A stretch of 39,624 bases of DNA, taken from contig NZ_JXYA01000014.1 in the NCBI RefSeq assembly GCF_000967655.1, positions 1 through 39,624 of the forward strand, written 5' to 3'. Shown here piece after piece: positions 32,357 through 39,624 of this stretch (position 1 is its first letter; the number at the start of each line of letters is the position of its first letter). This DNA is from Pseudoalteromonas rubra (lineage in GTDB: Bacteria; Pseudomonadota; Gammaproteobacteria; Enterobacterales; Alteromonadaceae). Under the pieces are notes generated by a model. It was given only the letters and a program-made list of their open reading frames with translations. It did no database searches and was not told where the DNA came from. The translations under genes were made by a program, and so were the position numbers.

Positions 32357-33242
32357 CTGTTTCTCCAAGAAAATAAACTGGTAATTCATTACATTGCCAG
32401 TACAAATCAAGTTCATCGAAATAACTTGAGCCATTATTTTTTGCGACTTGCTGCAATTGCTGCTGTAACGCGCAAGCCAGATCTGTATTGTCTACGTCCA
32501 TTTTCATATACCAGCGACTGCCGCTGATGTTTTCACCAATAGGGGTTATATAATTGGCCGAGAAGCGACTTTCATCACTCTCTTGCCAATACGTAGCAAT
32601 GATATCCAGCTCACCGGATGAGAGTTTTTCTCTAAGCACCTGATGAGAGCTGACGTATTGGATATCCAGTACACGCATATCTAAGTCAAGCCGTTTAAAC
32701 ATTTGCTTGGGTATGATGTGGCCAGAGCGACTAGTGGGATAATCCAGCAGGCCTATTTTTTTATCCAAAAAATAGGCTTTGTCTAATCTTGGCTTTTCGC
32801 GAGTTGAGATAAAAAAGGCGGTATAGGTCGGATAGCCCACGACTGGCATGTAGTTGTAGGTTGACTGAGCTTTTAGCGCTGCCATGACATTATCTTTCGA
32901 CAATGTCAGATCAGCGAGTCCCTTTGCGATATAGTCGATTTGTTCAGCTAACTCACCACTATAACGCACTTCCACTTGCCCGTACTGCTTTGCGACCACA
33001 TCGTCGCCGCACAATGCAGGCGCGAGTCTGCGAGCCAAGGGCTCGACCGGAACATGAACCCTAAAAACAGCCATATTACTGGTTGAACGTGTCTTACAGG
33101 AAACACTACTTTCGACCAGCTTTGGCAGTTCGCCAACAGGCTTACCAGTGAGGTTACTGGCAAGTAACCAACAGCACCAGACTGAGAGAAACAAAACTGT
33201 AACAATAGTTGTTTTATTGCTTAGAGAGTGATTATTTTTCAA
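32346..33242 (-). CDS. PhnD-like periplasmic (phosphate/phosphonate-type) binding protein
   Basis: A 298-residue protein with a hydrophobic N-terminal segment (about 12-29) that may remain as an anchor. The rest reads as a type 2 periplasmic binding protein of the PhnD/phosphonate-binding family: FRVHVPVEPLARRLAPAL at the start, QIDYIAKGLADLTL, a GYPTYTAFFIST strand, and YPTSRSGHIIPKQMF, which matches the S-x-SG-x-x-P anion-binding helix of PhnD. Cys pairs at residues 49/78 and near the C-terminus could form disulfides. No permease or ATPase is adjacent. It is the first gene of a minus-strand pair with the two-TM protein and is divergent from the S1/P1 nuclease. Such orphan PhnD-like proteins often serve sensing rather than transport. 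Confidence 0.75.
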   Translation of the reverse strand: MKNNHSLSNKTTIVTVLFLSVWCCWLLASNLTGKPVGELPKLVESSVSCKTRSTSNMAVFRVHVPVEPLARRLAPALCGDDVVAKQYGQVEVRYSGELAEQIDYIAKGLADLTLSKDNVMAALKAQSTYNYMPVVGYPTYTAFFISTREKPRLDKAYFLDKKIGLLDYPTSRSGHIIPKQMFKRLDLDMRVLDIQYVSSHQVLREKLSSGELDIIATYWQESDESRFSANYITPIGENISGSRWYMKMDVDNTDLACALQQQLQQVAKNNGSSYFDELDLYWQCNELPVYFLGETDES

Positions 33243-33289
33243 AACATCGTATTTCTTAGGTTGCGCGCCCCTATATTAGATCAATTTTT

Positions 33290-33330
33290 CTTACTTATTG
33301 CAATAGGTAAGCTTACTAAAAACTTATAAG
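33290..33330. promoter_or_regulatory. Cluster of palindromes between the PhnD-like and S1/P1 nuclease genes
   Basis: CTTACTTATTG (33290-33300) and CAATAGGTAAG (33301-33311) form a 22-bp palindrome with one mismatched pair per arm. GTAAGCTTAC (33307-33316) is a second perfect palindrome overlapping its right end, and CTTATAAG (33323-33330) a third. The repeated CTTAC/GTAAG half-sites fit an operator for a dimeric regulator serving divergent promoters. Confidence 0.55.
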
Positions 33331-33463
33331 CCAATGTTTTTACTACTTTATTAATAAGAAATTATGAATCTCATTGAGTCCTTTTCTTTTTCTGAAAAAT
33401 CCGGACAATTGGCCGCATTCCAAACGTGTAAACAATACCCAGTTTGGGTAATGAGAGATTTTG

Positions 33464-34303
33464 ATGTTACGAGCTTCTTTAAAGGGTTTGGCGTTGTCTG
33501 CACTGCTTATAAGCACCAGCGCCTGGTCCTGGGGTATGAACGGTCACAGAGTGGTTGGTGAGATAGCCCAACAACACCTCACCCCGGCTGCAGAAAAAGC
33601 AGTAAAAGCCCTGTTAGCTGAAGATTCACTGGCCGAAGTGTCTACCTGGGCAGACGAGATGCGATCCAGCCCTGAAGACTTCTGGAAAAAACAATCTGGC
33701 AAGTGGCACTACATCAATATCGAAGATCCCAGCAAAATGGCACAGCACGATAATCACGCTGTTGAACACAAACATCAGGTGTCACACATCCTGGACGGAA
33801 TTAACTATTCAGTTTCTACATTACAAAACCCCAAAGCCATCAAAGAAGACAAGCTGTTTGCTTTAAAGTTCCTGGTTCATTTGGTCGGCGACGCTCATCA
33901 ACCATTTCACGCAGGGCGCAGCGAAGACCGCGGTGGTAATTTAATTAAAGTCTCTTTCTTTAACGAAGAGACTAACTTGCATTCCGTATTCGATACAAAA
34001 CTCATTGAGCACCAGTCTTTATCCTATCGCGAGCTCAGTGACTTTATCCTTACCCGCGACAAACAGAAGATCGCACAAATGTTAAACAGCCGCCCTGCCG
34101 ACTGGCTTTTGGAATCTAATCAAGTAGCTGAAAAGATTTATGACAGCAATGAAACTGACATCAGTTGGGGGTATATTTACAGGTACACCCCTGTTGTTAA
34201 ATCTCGACTACTTCATGGTGGGATTAGACTGGCAGGATTGCTAAACCAAATTTTTGACAAAAATTCAAGGCCACTTGACACTGCTTTAAAAGCAGCCAAG
34301 TGA
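33464..34303 (+). CDS. Secreted S1/P1-type nuclease
   Basis: A 279-residue exported zinc nuclease that cleaves single-stranded nucleic acids to 5'-nucleotides. The signal peptide ends at AWS, leaving Trp23 as the mature N-terminus, the residue whose amino group binds zinc in this family. WGMNGHR supplies Trp23 and His28. Further ligands appear in STWADEMR, KWHYINIE, VHLVGDAHQPFH.GR.EDRGGN and NLHSVFDTK (the last usually has Trp for Phe). The ATG is at 33464, with GAGA upstream; the preceding TTG is unlikely. The UshA-like nucleotidase 2 kb away would use its products. The Oar-like receptor follows after 47 bases with no terminator. Confidence 0.93.
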   Translation: MLRASLKGLALSALLISTSAWSWGMNGHRVVGEIAQQHLTPAAEKAVKALLAEDSLAEVSTWADEMRSSPEDFWKKQSGKWHYINIEDPSKMAQHDNHAVEHKHQVSHILDGINYSVSTLQNPKAIKEDKLFALKFLVHLVGDAHQPFHAGRSEDRGGNLIKVSFFNEETNLHSVFDTKLIEHQSLSYRELSDFILTRDKQKIAQMLNSRPADWLLESNQVAEKIYDSNETDISWGYIYRYTPVVKSRLLHGGIRLAGLLNQIFDKNSRPLDTALKAAK

Positions 34304-34350
34304 TCTTGGGGATGATTATTTAATAAACCTATAACACGGGAAACAACATA

Positions 34351-37300
34351 ATGAAAACGCAACTACGCAAAACGGCTCTATCGCTTGCAGTTATTGCAGG
34401 CATTGGTGCTAGTGGTGCTGCATTCGCTAACGAAACATCTTCATCTGTAAAAGGTCAGATCGTTGGCCCTAACGGCAACCCTGCCGTAGGTACAACTATC
34501 ACGATCATGCACTTACCAACTGGCTCAACTAAAGTCACAAGTGTAAACGATGCGGGTTACTTCAGTGCCAAGGGTCTGCGCGTTGGTGGTCCTTACCAAA
34601 TTATCGTTGATTCAAACAAATATGAAGATCAGCTGCTGGAAAACGTTTATCTTTCTCTGGGCTCAGACTACCCTGTAAACGTACAACTTCAGCCGCAATC
34701 AAGCATGGAGCAAATCGTTGTTACTGGACGCCCTATCAGCCAAATGGCTGGTGGCACAGGTCCTGCAGCAACTTTTACACTTGAAGACTTACAAGAAGCA
34801 CCAGCTATCAACCGCGACCTGAAAGACATCGTTCGTGCAGATCCACGTGTATACGTTGATGAAAGCCGCGGTGCTATCCAGTGTGGTGGTGGTAACCCTC
34901 GCTTTAACGCGTTGACACTAGACGGCGTTCGCATGAACGACAACTTCGGTCTTAACGCAAATGGTTACCCAACAATTCGCGCACCATTCTCGTTTGACTC
35001 AATCGAACAGGTTGCTGTTGAACTTGCACCTTTCGACGTTCAATACGGTGGTTTCACGTCTTGTAACATCAATGCCGTAACTAAGACTGGTTCTAATGAA
35101 ATCCACGGCGGCGTATTCTACGACTACACCAGTGATTCAATGAAAGGTGATAAGTCTAAAGACAGAGAATACGATAATGGCGATTACGATGAGAAACGTT
35201 ATGGTTTCAACGTTGGTTTGCCAATCCTAAAAGATAAGCTTTTCCTATTCACCTCTTATGAAAAGCTTGAAGGTGTTCAGCAGTTTAGCTACGACCCACT
35301 TGGCTCAACTGTTAGCCAAGCTGACTTGAACCGTATTATCGACATCACTAAAAATGTCTATAACTACGACCCAGGTACTATGGTACCTAGCATGCCAGTT
35401 GAAGATGAAAAGCTACTTGTAAAACTTGACTGGAACATCAATGACTCTCACCGTGCAAACATTGTTTACAACTACAATGATGGTTTTGCACTTTCTCAGT
35501 CTGATTCTGGTAGTCGTGAGCTGTCTCTGAGCAACCACTTCTATGAGCGTGGCGCAGAGTTTACCTCAATCGTGACTTCAATCTATTCTGACTGGAATGA
35601 TGAGTTCTCAACTGAAATCCGTGTTGGTAAAGCAGACCTTGATGCACGTCAACAGTCACTGGATGCAGCAAGTGGTTTTGGTGAGTTCCAGGTAACTGCT
35701 GCTGATGGTGGTAAAGTCTACATCGGTCCAGATGACTCTCGTCAGGCGAATGACCTTGACTGGGATAACTTCACGGTAAAACTGGCAGGTACATACTACC
35801 TTGACCAACACACTATTACTGCAGGTTATGAGTATGAAGATCTAAACGTATTCAACTTGTTCATGCAGCATGTACAGGGCGAGTTCCGTTTCGACTCTAT
35901 CGAAAACTTCGAAAATGGCTTGGCTCAGCAGGTTTACTATAACAACGCTGCAACCACCAATGATCCGAATGATGTAGCGGCTAACTTCTCTTACCAGCAG
36001 CACACATTCTACATTCAGGACGAGTATAGCTTCTCTGATATCGATGCTACGTTAACTTATGGTCTTCGTTACGACAGATATACCAGTGACGACACACCAA
36101 CTCCAAATGCACATTACGAAAGCATTTACGGCTTCTCTAACACCACTAACATGGATGGTGTTGACCTTGTACAGCCGCGTGTAGGTTTCAACTGGTATGT
36201 TGATGATGCACTAGAAGTACGTGGTGGTATCGGCCTGTACTCTGGTGGTAACCCGAATGTTTGGTTGTCAAACTCATACTCTAGTGATGGTGCAACACAG
36301 GTATTTACCAGCCACAAAAAAGACGATAAAAAAGGCATCGGCTATTACGACTTATTCGCCAACGAAATGACTAATTTTGACGGCGGTACACCTGGTTTTG
36401 ACGTACCTAAAGAGCTATTCGACAAAGTTGCTGCAACAAAAGTTGAAGACGGCAAAGGTTCTGTAGACGCAACTGCGCCTAACTTCAAAATTCCTTCTGA
36501 ATGGAAGATTTCTCTAGGTGCAACGTATACTACAGAAAACGAATACGTCATCAGTGCTGACTGGTTGTACACTGAGAAGCAAGACTCAGCAATCGTCCGT
36601 CACATTGGTTACAAGCTTTCTGACGAAACAACCTTCGATGGCCGTCCTATCATGGTTGAACGTGACCCTAAAAACCCTCGCGGACGTGACTATTTACTGA
36701 CAAACGTTTCAGGTCCAGATGGTGAGTCACACGTAATGTCATTGTCTGTTGCAAAACGCTACGAAAACGGTATTAACTTCACCCTGTCGTATGCTTACAC
36801 AGACGCTAAAGACATTACACCAATGACTAGCTCAACGGCGTCTTCTAACTATGGCAACATCGCGCTAACTAACCCTTGGAGCCCAGAGCTGGCAACTTCT
36901 GATTATGAAGTACCACACCGCTTTACGCTGCAGTTAGGCTACAAGCACGAGTTCTTCGATGGTTACGCGACTAAGTTCAACTTATTCGGCCAAATCAGTG
37001 AAGGCCAGCCGTACAGCTTCACATTCAACGAAAGTGATGGCATCTGGGGCGATAGCAACTCATCTGACGGTCGACAGCTGCTGTACGTTCCAATGGAAAA
37101 CGATCCTAACGTTGAGTACGACATGACTGCTGAAGAGCTGAAAGAGTTCAACGACTTCATCGCTGCTGAAGGTCTGGAGCGTGGCACTATTCTTAGCCGT
37201 AACTCACAGAACGCTAAGTGGATGACTAAAGTTGACTTCAAAGTGACTCAGGAACTACCTGGTTTCATGGAAGGTCACAAAGGTGAAGTATTCTTCGTCA

Positions 37301-37500
37301 TTGATAACCTGACAAACCTACTTAACGATGACTGGGGCACAATGTACAAAGGCGGCTTCGTAGGTAACCGTGTTGTTGACGCTAAGCTGGTTGACGGCAA
37401 GTACGTTTACTCTAACTTCAACGATGGCGCTATCGCACCAACAATCCAAAAAGATGCGTCTCTTTGGGAAATGCGTGTAGGCGTTAAGTACACTTTCTAA
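34351..37500 (+). CDS. Oar-like TonB-dependent receptor with N-terminal carboxypeptidase-regulatory domain
   Basis: A 1049-residue outer-membrane receptor. The signal peptide ends in AAFA-NET. A CarboxypepD_reg-like beta domain covers about residues 30-110 (VKGQIVGPNGNPAVGTTITI, DAGYFSAKGLRVGGPYQI). A plug follows: IVVTGRPISQMAGGTGPAATFTLEDL, ITKDLKDI-like NRDLKDIVRADPRVYVDES, LTLDGVRMNDNFGL and FDVQYGGFTSCNINAVTKTGSNE. A large barrel ends in MRVGVKYTF with the classical terminal Phe. This is the architecture of Oar proteins, abundant in Alteromonadales and thought to take up peptides or other large solutes. Codon choice is strongly biased (GGT, GTT, AAC, GCT), unlike most neighbours, suggesting high expression. 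It ends at a strong UUCG-loop terminator. Confidence 0.93.
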   Translation: MKTQLRKTALSLAVIAGIGASGAAFANETSSSVKGQIVGPNGNPAVGTTITIMHLPTGSTKVTSVNDAGYFSAKGLRVGGPYQIIVDSNKYEDQLLENVYLSLGSDYPVNVQLQPQSSMEQIVVTGRPISQMAGGTGPAATFTLEDLQEAPAINRDLKDIVRADPRVYVDESRGAIQCGGGNPRFNALTLDGVRMNDNFGLNANGYPTIRAPFSFDSIEQVAVELAPFDVQYGGFTSCNINAVTKTGSNEIHGGVFYDYTSDSMKGDKSKDREYDNGDYDEKRYGFNVGLPILKDKLFLFTSYEKLEGVQQFSYDPLGSTVSQADLNRIIDITKNVYNYDPGTMVPSMPVEDEKLLVKLDWNINDSHRANIVYNYNDGFALSQSDSGSRELSLSNHFYERGAEFTSIVTSIYSDWNDEFSTEIRVGKADLDARQQSLDAASGFGEFQVTAADGGKVYIGPDDSRQANDLDWDNFTVKLAGTYYLDQHTITAGYEYEDLNVFNLFMQHVQGEFRFDSIENFENGLAQQVYYNNAATTNDPNDVAANFSYQQHTFYIQDEYSFSDIDATLTYGLRYDRYTSDDTPTPNAHYESIYGFSNTTNMDGVDLVQPRVGFNWYVDDALEVRGGIGLYSGGNPNVWLSNSYSSDGATQVFTSHKKDDKKGIGYYDLFANEMTNFDGGTPGFDVPKELFDKVAATKVEDGKGSVDATAPNFKIPSEWKISLGATYTTENEYVISADWLYTEKQDSAIVRHIGYKLSDETTFDGRPIMVERDPKNPRGRDYLLTNVSGPDGESHVMSLSVAKRYENGINFTLSYAYTDAKDITPMTSSTASSNYGNIALTNPWSPELATSDYEVPHRFTLQLGYKHEFFDGYATKFNLFGQISEGQPYSFTFNESDGIWGDSNSSDGRQLLYVPMENDPNVEYDMTAEELKEFNDFIAAEGLERGTILSRNSQNAKWMTKVDFKVTQELPGFMEGHKGEVFFVIDNLTNLLNDDWGTMYKGGFVGNRVVDAKLVDGKYVYSNFNDGAIAPTIQKDASLWEMRVGVKYTF

Positions 37501-37528
37501 TATCTAAAACACGTAATTAGATAATCTC

Positions 37529-37555
37529 AAAGGTCAACTTCGGTTGACCTTTTTT
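37529..37555 (+). terminator. Strong rho-independent terminator after the Oar-like gene
   Basis: AAAGGTCAAC / GTTGACCTTT, a 10-bp perfect stem closed by a C(UUCG)G tetraloop, with a T-run. UUCG tetraloops are typical of very stable terminators. Confidence 0.92.
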
Positions 37556-37594
37556 ATTCTGACACTGTGATTAATCAAGGCTGTAAGCAATGAA

Positions 37595-38026
37595 CTATCT
37601 AGAAAGAAAGTGACCTTCCAGTTTTTGCATCATCGCCAGCAACGCTTGCTTCTCATCGGTATTTAGCTCACTCAGCAGCTTACTTTCCCAGTCAAGCGCC
37701 TGCGGCGTTAGCGCTTCGTACAAAGCCTTCCCTTGTAACGTTAATGACATTTCAGTCGCCCGCTTATCGGTCTCACTTTGCTTAGCAACCAGCATGTCCT
37801 GTTGCTGTAGTTGTTTGATGGCCCGTGACACGGTTGATTTATCCATGCTCGCCAGGTCACACAACTGCTTGGCGGTTGCCCCCGGATGCTGAGCCAGATG
37901 TACCAACACTCGCCACTGAGGTATGGTCAGCCCGGCGCGCTCATACACCTCAGAAAAGGCCTCACTCATGGCATTCGCCAGTCTCACCATGCGGTAGGGA
38001 AGAAATTCATTAATATCAAACGCCAT
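37595..38026 (-). CDS. MarR-family transcriptional regulator
   Basis: A 143-residue dimeric winged-helix regulator. The DNA-binding part is seen in ATAKQLCDLASMDKSTVSRAIKQL (residues about 50-73; helices 3-4) and the wing QSETDKRATEMSLT. Flanking helices would form the dimer interface. The start is the ATG at 38026, with CGGAG eight bases upstream; a TTG two codons earlier is less likely. It is divergent from hmgA, with a perfect inverted repeat in the hmgA promoter, so it very probably controls hmgA, perhaps derepressed by homogentisate or another aromatic acid. Likely also autoregulatory. Confidence 0.92.
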   Translation of the reverse strand: MAFDINEFLPYRMVRLANAMSEAFSEVYERAGLTIPQWRVLVHLAQHPGATAKQLCDLASMDKSTVSRAIKQLQQQDMLVAKQSETDKRATEMSLTLQGKALYEALTPQALDWESKLLSELNTDEKQALLAMMQKLEGHFLSR

Positions 38027-38094
38027 TATCAAGCTCCGGGTACACCAGCTTCATTTCTGTATATAAAAATTTACACATAAATATGAGTCAAAGA

Positions 38095-38123
38095 TTGAAA
38101 ATACTCTCACATGAGAGTATCTT
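38095..38123 (+). promoter_or_regulatory. hmgA promoter with MarR-type operator in the -35/-10 spacer
   Basis: TTGAAA (-35, 38095-38100), an exact 17-base spacer, TATCTT (-10, 38118-38123). The spacer and part of the -10 are an inverted repeat: ATACTCTCA (38101-38109), CA, TGAGAGTAT (38112-38120). Binding there would block RNA polymerase. Confidence 0.8.
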
Positions 38124-38153
38124 TACAAAAAACATCAACGGAGTCTATGCAAA

Positions 38154-39449
38154 ATGAGTGCAGAATTCGAGTACATGAGTGGTTTTGGTAATGAATTTGA
38201 AACCGAAGCCCTGCCTGGCGCCCTACCCGTCGGCCAGTTTTCACCACAAAAAGTAAAATATGACCTATACGCGGAGCAATACAACACAACGGCTTTCACG
38301 GCTCCGCGCGCTGAGAATCGCAGAAACTGGTTTTACCGTATCCGTCCGTCGGTGGTACAGGGTGATTACCAGGCAATGGACAATGGTCTGCTACGTACAG
38401 CACCTATCACTGAAGTACCTACCCCGCCCACTATGCTGCGCTGGAACCCGGTAGAAGTACCCGCTGAAAAGACTGACTTTATCGATGGTCTGGTCACTAT
38501 GGCCGCAAATGGTAGCGCCAACGGTCAGGCCGGTATCGGGATCCACGTCTATGTTGCGAATGCCTCAATGGAAGGCCGTTACTTCTACAATGCTGACGGT
38601 GAACTACTATTTGTTCCTCAGATGGGTGAATTGGTGCTACACACTGAGTGCGGTAAGCTGGCCATTAAACCTGGCGAAATCGCGGTGATCCCGCGTGGTA
38701 TTAAGTTCCGCGTCGAGTTACTGAGCGAGCAGGTACGAGGTTACATTTGCGAAAACTATGGTAACCCTTACATTCTTCCTGAGCGCGGCCCAGTTGGTGC
38801 AAATGGCTATACCAACGAACGCGATTTTCTTTACCCGGTTGCAGCGTTTGAAGATCTGGAAGGCGATTTTGAACTGGTTGCCAAATTCAACGGTAATTTG
38901 TTCCGTTGTGATATCGGACATTCTCCACTCGATGTGGTTGCCTGGACAGGTAACAGCGCTCCTTATAAATACGATCTGGCCCGTTTCAATGTGATGAATA
39001 CAGTGAGCTTTGATCACCCGGATCCATCGATTTTCACGGTACTGACTTCGCCGTCCGGTACACCAGGTGTTGCCAACGTTGACTTTGTTATCTTCCCGCC
39101 ACGCTGGATGGTTGCAGAAGATACATTCCGCCCACCTTACTACCACCGCAACATCATGAGCGAGTTTATGGGTCTGATAGAAGGGGTTTACGATGCGAAG
39201 GAGCATGGTTTTGTACCTGGCGGTATGAGTTTACATAACTGCATGTCGCCACATGGTCCTGAAGCAGACGTATTTGAAAAGGCATCGAACGCGGAATTAG
39301 AGCCACAACGTTATGAAAATACATTGGCCTTTATGTTCGAATCGCGTTATGTCATTTCTCCGACCAAGTATGCCCTAGAAGGCAAAGAGCGCCAGCCAAA
39401 TTATCTGGATTGCTGGAAAGGCATCAAAAAGTATTACAAAGGTGCCTAA
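38154..39449 (+). CDS. hmgA: Homogentisate 1,2-dioxygenase
   Basis: A 431-residue iron dioxygenase that opens the ring of homogentisate to maleylacetoacetate in tyrosine and phenylalanine breakdown. Length and motifs are those of the full-length enzyme: [19 protein letters not shown] at the start, [20 protein letters not shown], and the iron ligands His331 (YYHRN), Glu337 (MSEFMG) and His367 (SPHGPEAD). CGGAG lies nine bases before the ATG. Loss of this enzyme causes pyomelanin accumulation. maiA and fahA are not next in the window; hmgA is followed by its own terminator. Confidence 0.97.
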   Translation: MSAEFEYMSGFGNEFETEALPGALPVGQFSPQKVKYDLYAEQYNTTAFTAPRAENRRNWFYRIRPSVVQGDYQAMDNGLLRTAPITEVPTPPTMLRWNPVEVPAEKTDFIDGLVTMAANGSANGQAGIGIHVYVANASMEGRYFYNADGELLFVPQMGELVLHTECGKLAIKPGEIAVIPRGIKFRVELLSEQVRGYICENYGNPYILPERGPVGANGYTNERDFLYPVAAFEDLEGDFELVAKFNGNLFRCDIGHSPLDVVAWTGNSAPYKYDLARFNVMNTVSFDHPDPSIFTVLTSPSGTPGVANVDFVIFPPRWMVAEDTFRPPYYHRNIMSEFMGLIEGVYDAKEHGFVPGGMSLHNCMSPHGPEADVFEKASNAELEPQRYENTLAFMFESRYVISPTKYALEGKERQPNYLDCWKGIKKYYKGA

Positions 39450-39474
39450 TTAATAGATAACGGACACAGAACAC

Positions 39475-39499
39475 AAAGCGGGCTGATATGCCCGCTTTT
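39475..39499 (+). terminator. Rho-independent terminator of hmgA
   Basis: AAAGCGGGC / GCCCGCTTT, a 9-bp perfect stem with a 6-base loop, then T. It lies 26 bases after the stop. Confidence 0.88.
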
Positions 39500-39535
39500 C
39501 ATCGTGTCTAATTCACCTCGAATACGAAACTACTA

Positions 39536-39624
39536 ATACCAATTTCACTTAATACCTGTTCAATTTGACGGAGCAAATATGACGCTAACGGCGTTAAAAA
39601 TTTCTCATTTAGAACAACTAAATA
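39536..39624 (+). repeat. Right copy of window-end repeat, part of a putative interspersed element
   Basis: It begins with ATACCAATTTCACTTAATA (39536-39554), the exact reverse complement of positions 1-19. The rest contains small hairpins: TAAC-GGC-GTTA (near 39585-39595) and ATTTAG-AACAA-CTAAAT (39607-39623). The element is cut by the window end. I have a vague memory of similar CGTTAAAAATTT-containing repeats in Pseudoalteromonas and relatives, which is not verified. Confidence 0.6.

Noticed and set aside
31436..32434. Start of the two-TM protein at 32434
   Set aside because: It would overlap the PhnD-like gene by 89 bases; the ATG at 32356 gives a normal coupled start with a membrane helix at once.
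33364..33561. 65-codon ORF overlapping the start of the S1/P1 nuclease
   Set aside because: It overlaps the nuclease signal peptide in another frame, with no recognisable features.
37825..38080. ORFs opposite the MarR gene
   Set aside because: They are antisense shadows, with no ribosome binding site or homology.

Overview
The window looks like a piece of a marine gammaproteobacterial chromosome, most likely Pseudoalteromonas or a close relative. This rests on the gene repertoire: an Oar-type TonB-dependent receptor, a GlyGly-CTERM Asp-box protein, a subtilase with PKD and chitin-binding domains, a DapA/RhlE neighbourhood, PqiABC and HmgA with a MarR partner. Moderate GC content also fits. 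The genus is an inference; no rRNA marker is present. About 29 protein genes fill nearly the whole window. I saw no tRNA, rRNA, CRISPR array, prophage or complete insertion sequence. No intergenic gap exceeds about 300 bases. The two ends of the window carry the same 19-base sequence in inverted orientation, which suggests a contig bounded by an interspersed repeat.

Layout. 1-3.4 kb: RhlE-type DEAD-box helicase and a DapA resembling plant dihydrodipicolinate synthases (both minus), a divergent uncharacterised gene, and a small hypothetical gene. 3.6-9.2 kb: a very large secreted Asp-box protein (minus) divergent from a TonB-dependent receptor. 9.2-12.6 kb: a cytochrome b562-family protein, an orphan periplasmic binding protein and a secreted S8 protease. 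12.7-17.6 kb, minus strand: EamA transporter and phosphotransferase (overlapping), a FadE-type acyl-CoA dehydrogenase, and the Cys-tRNA(Pro) deacylase YbaK. 17.7 kb: a small Cys-containing membrane protein. 18-21.3 kb: dnaK-dnaJ (minus) with a recognisable heat-shock promoter. 21.5-25.8 kb: a thioesterase and the overlapping pqiABC operon. 25.8-29.2 kb: a GNAT acetyltransferase and a lipoprotein pitrilysin (minus). 29.5-37.5 kb: a small ORF, a UshA-like 5'-nucleotidase lipoprotein, a two-gene minus-strand operon (membrane protein plus PhnD-like binding protein), an S1/P1 nuclease and an Oar-like receptor. 37.6-39.4 kb: a MarR regulator divergent from hmgA.

How the genes work together. Most of the window is envelope and nutrient-scavenging biology: secreted protease, pitrilysin, nuclease, nucleotidase and two TonB receptors. 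The most interesting stretch is 29.8-34.3 kb. An S1/P1 nuclease (nucleic acid to 5'-nucleotides) and a UshA-type nucleotidase (5'-nucleotides to nucleoside plus phosphate) flank a PhnD-like periplasmic binding protein. That protein is translationally coupled to a two-TM protein whose cytoplasmic domain loosely resembles a winged helix. The divergent intergenic region holds a cluster of palindromes. This could be an undescribed sense-and-scavenge locus for phosphorus or nucleotides, but that is inference. The clearest regulatory site is a perfect inverted repeat filling the -35/-10 spacer of hmgA, opposite a MarR-family gene.
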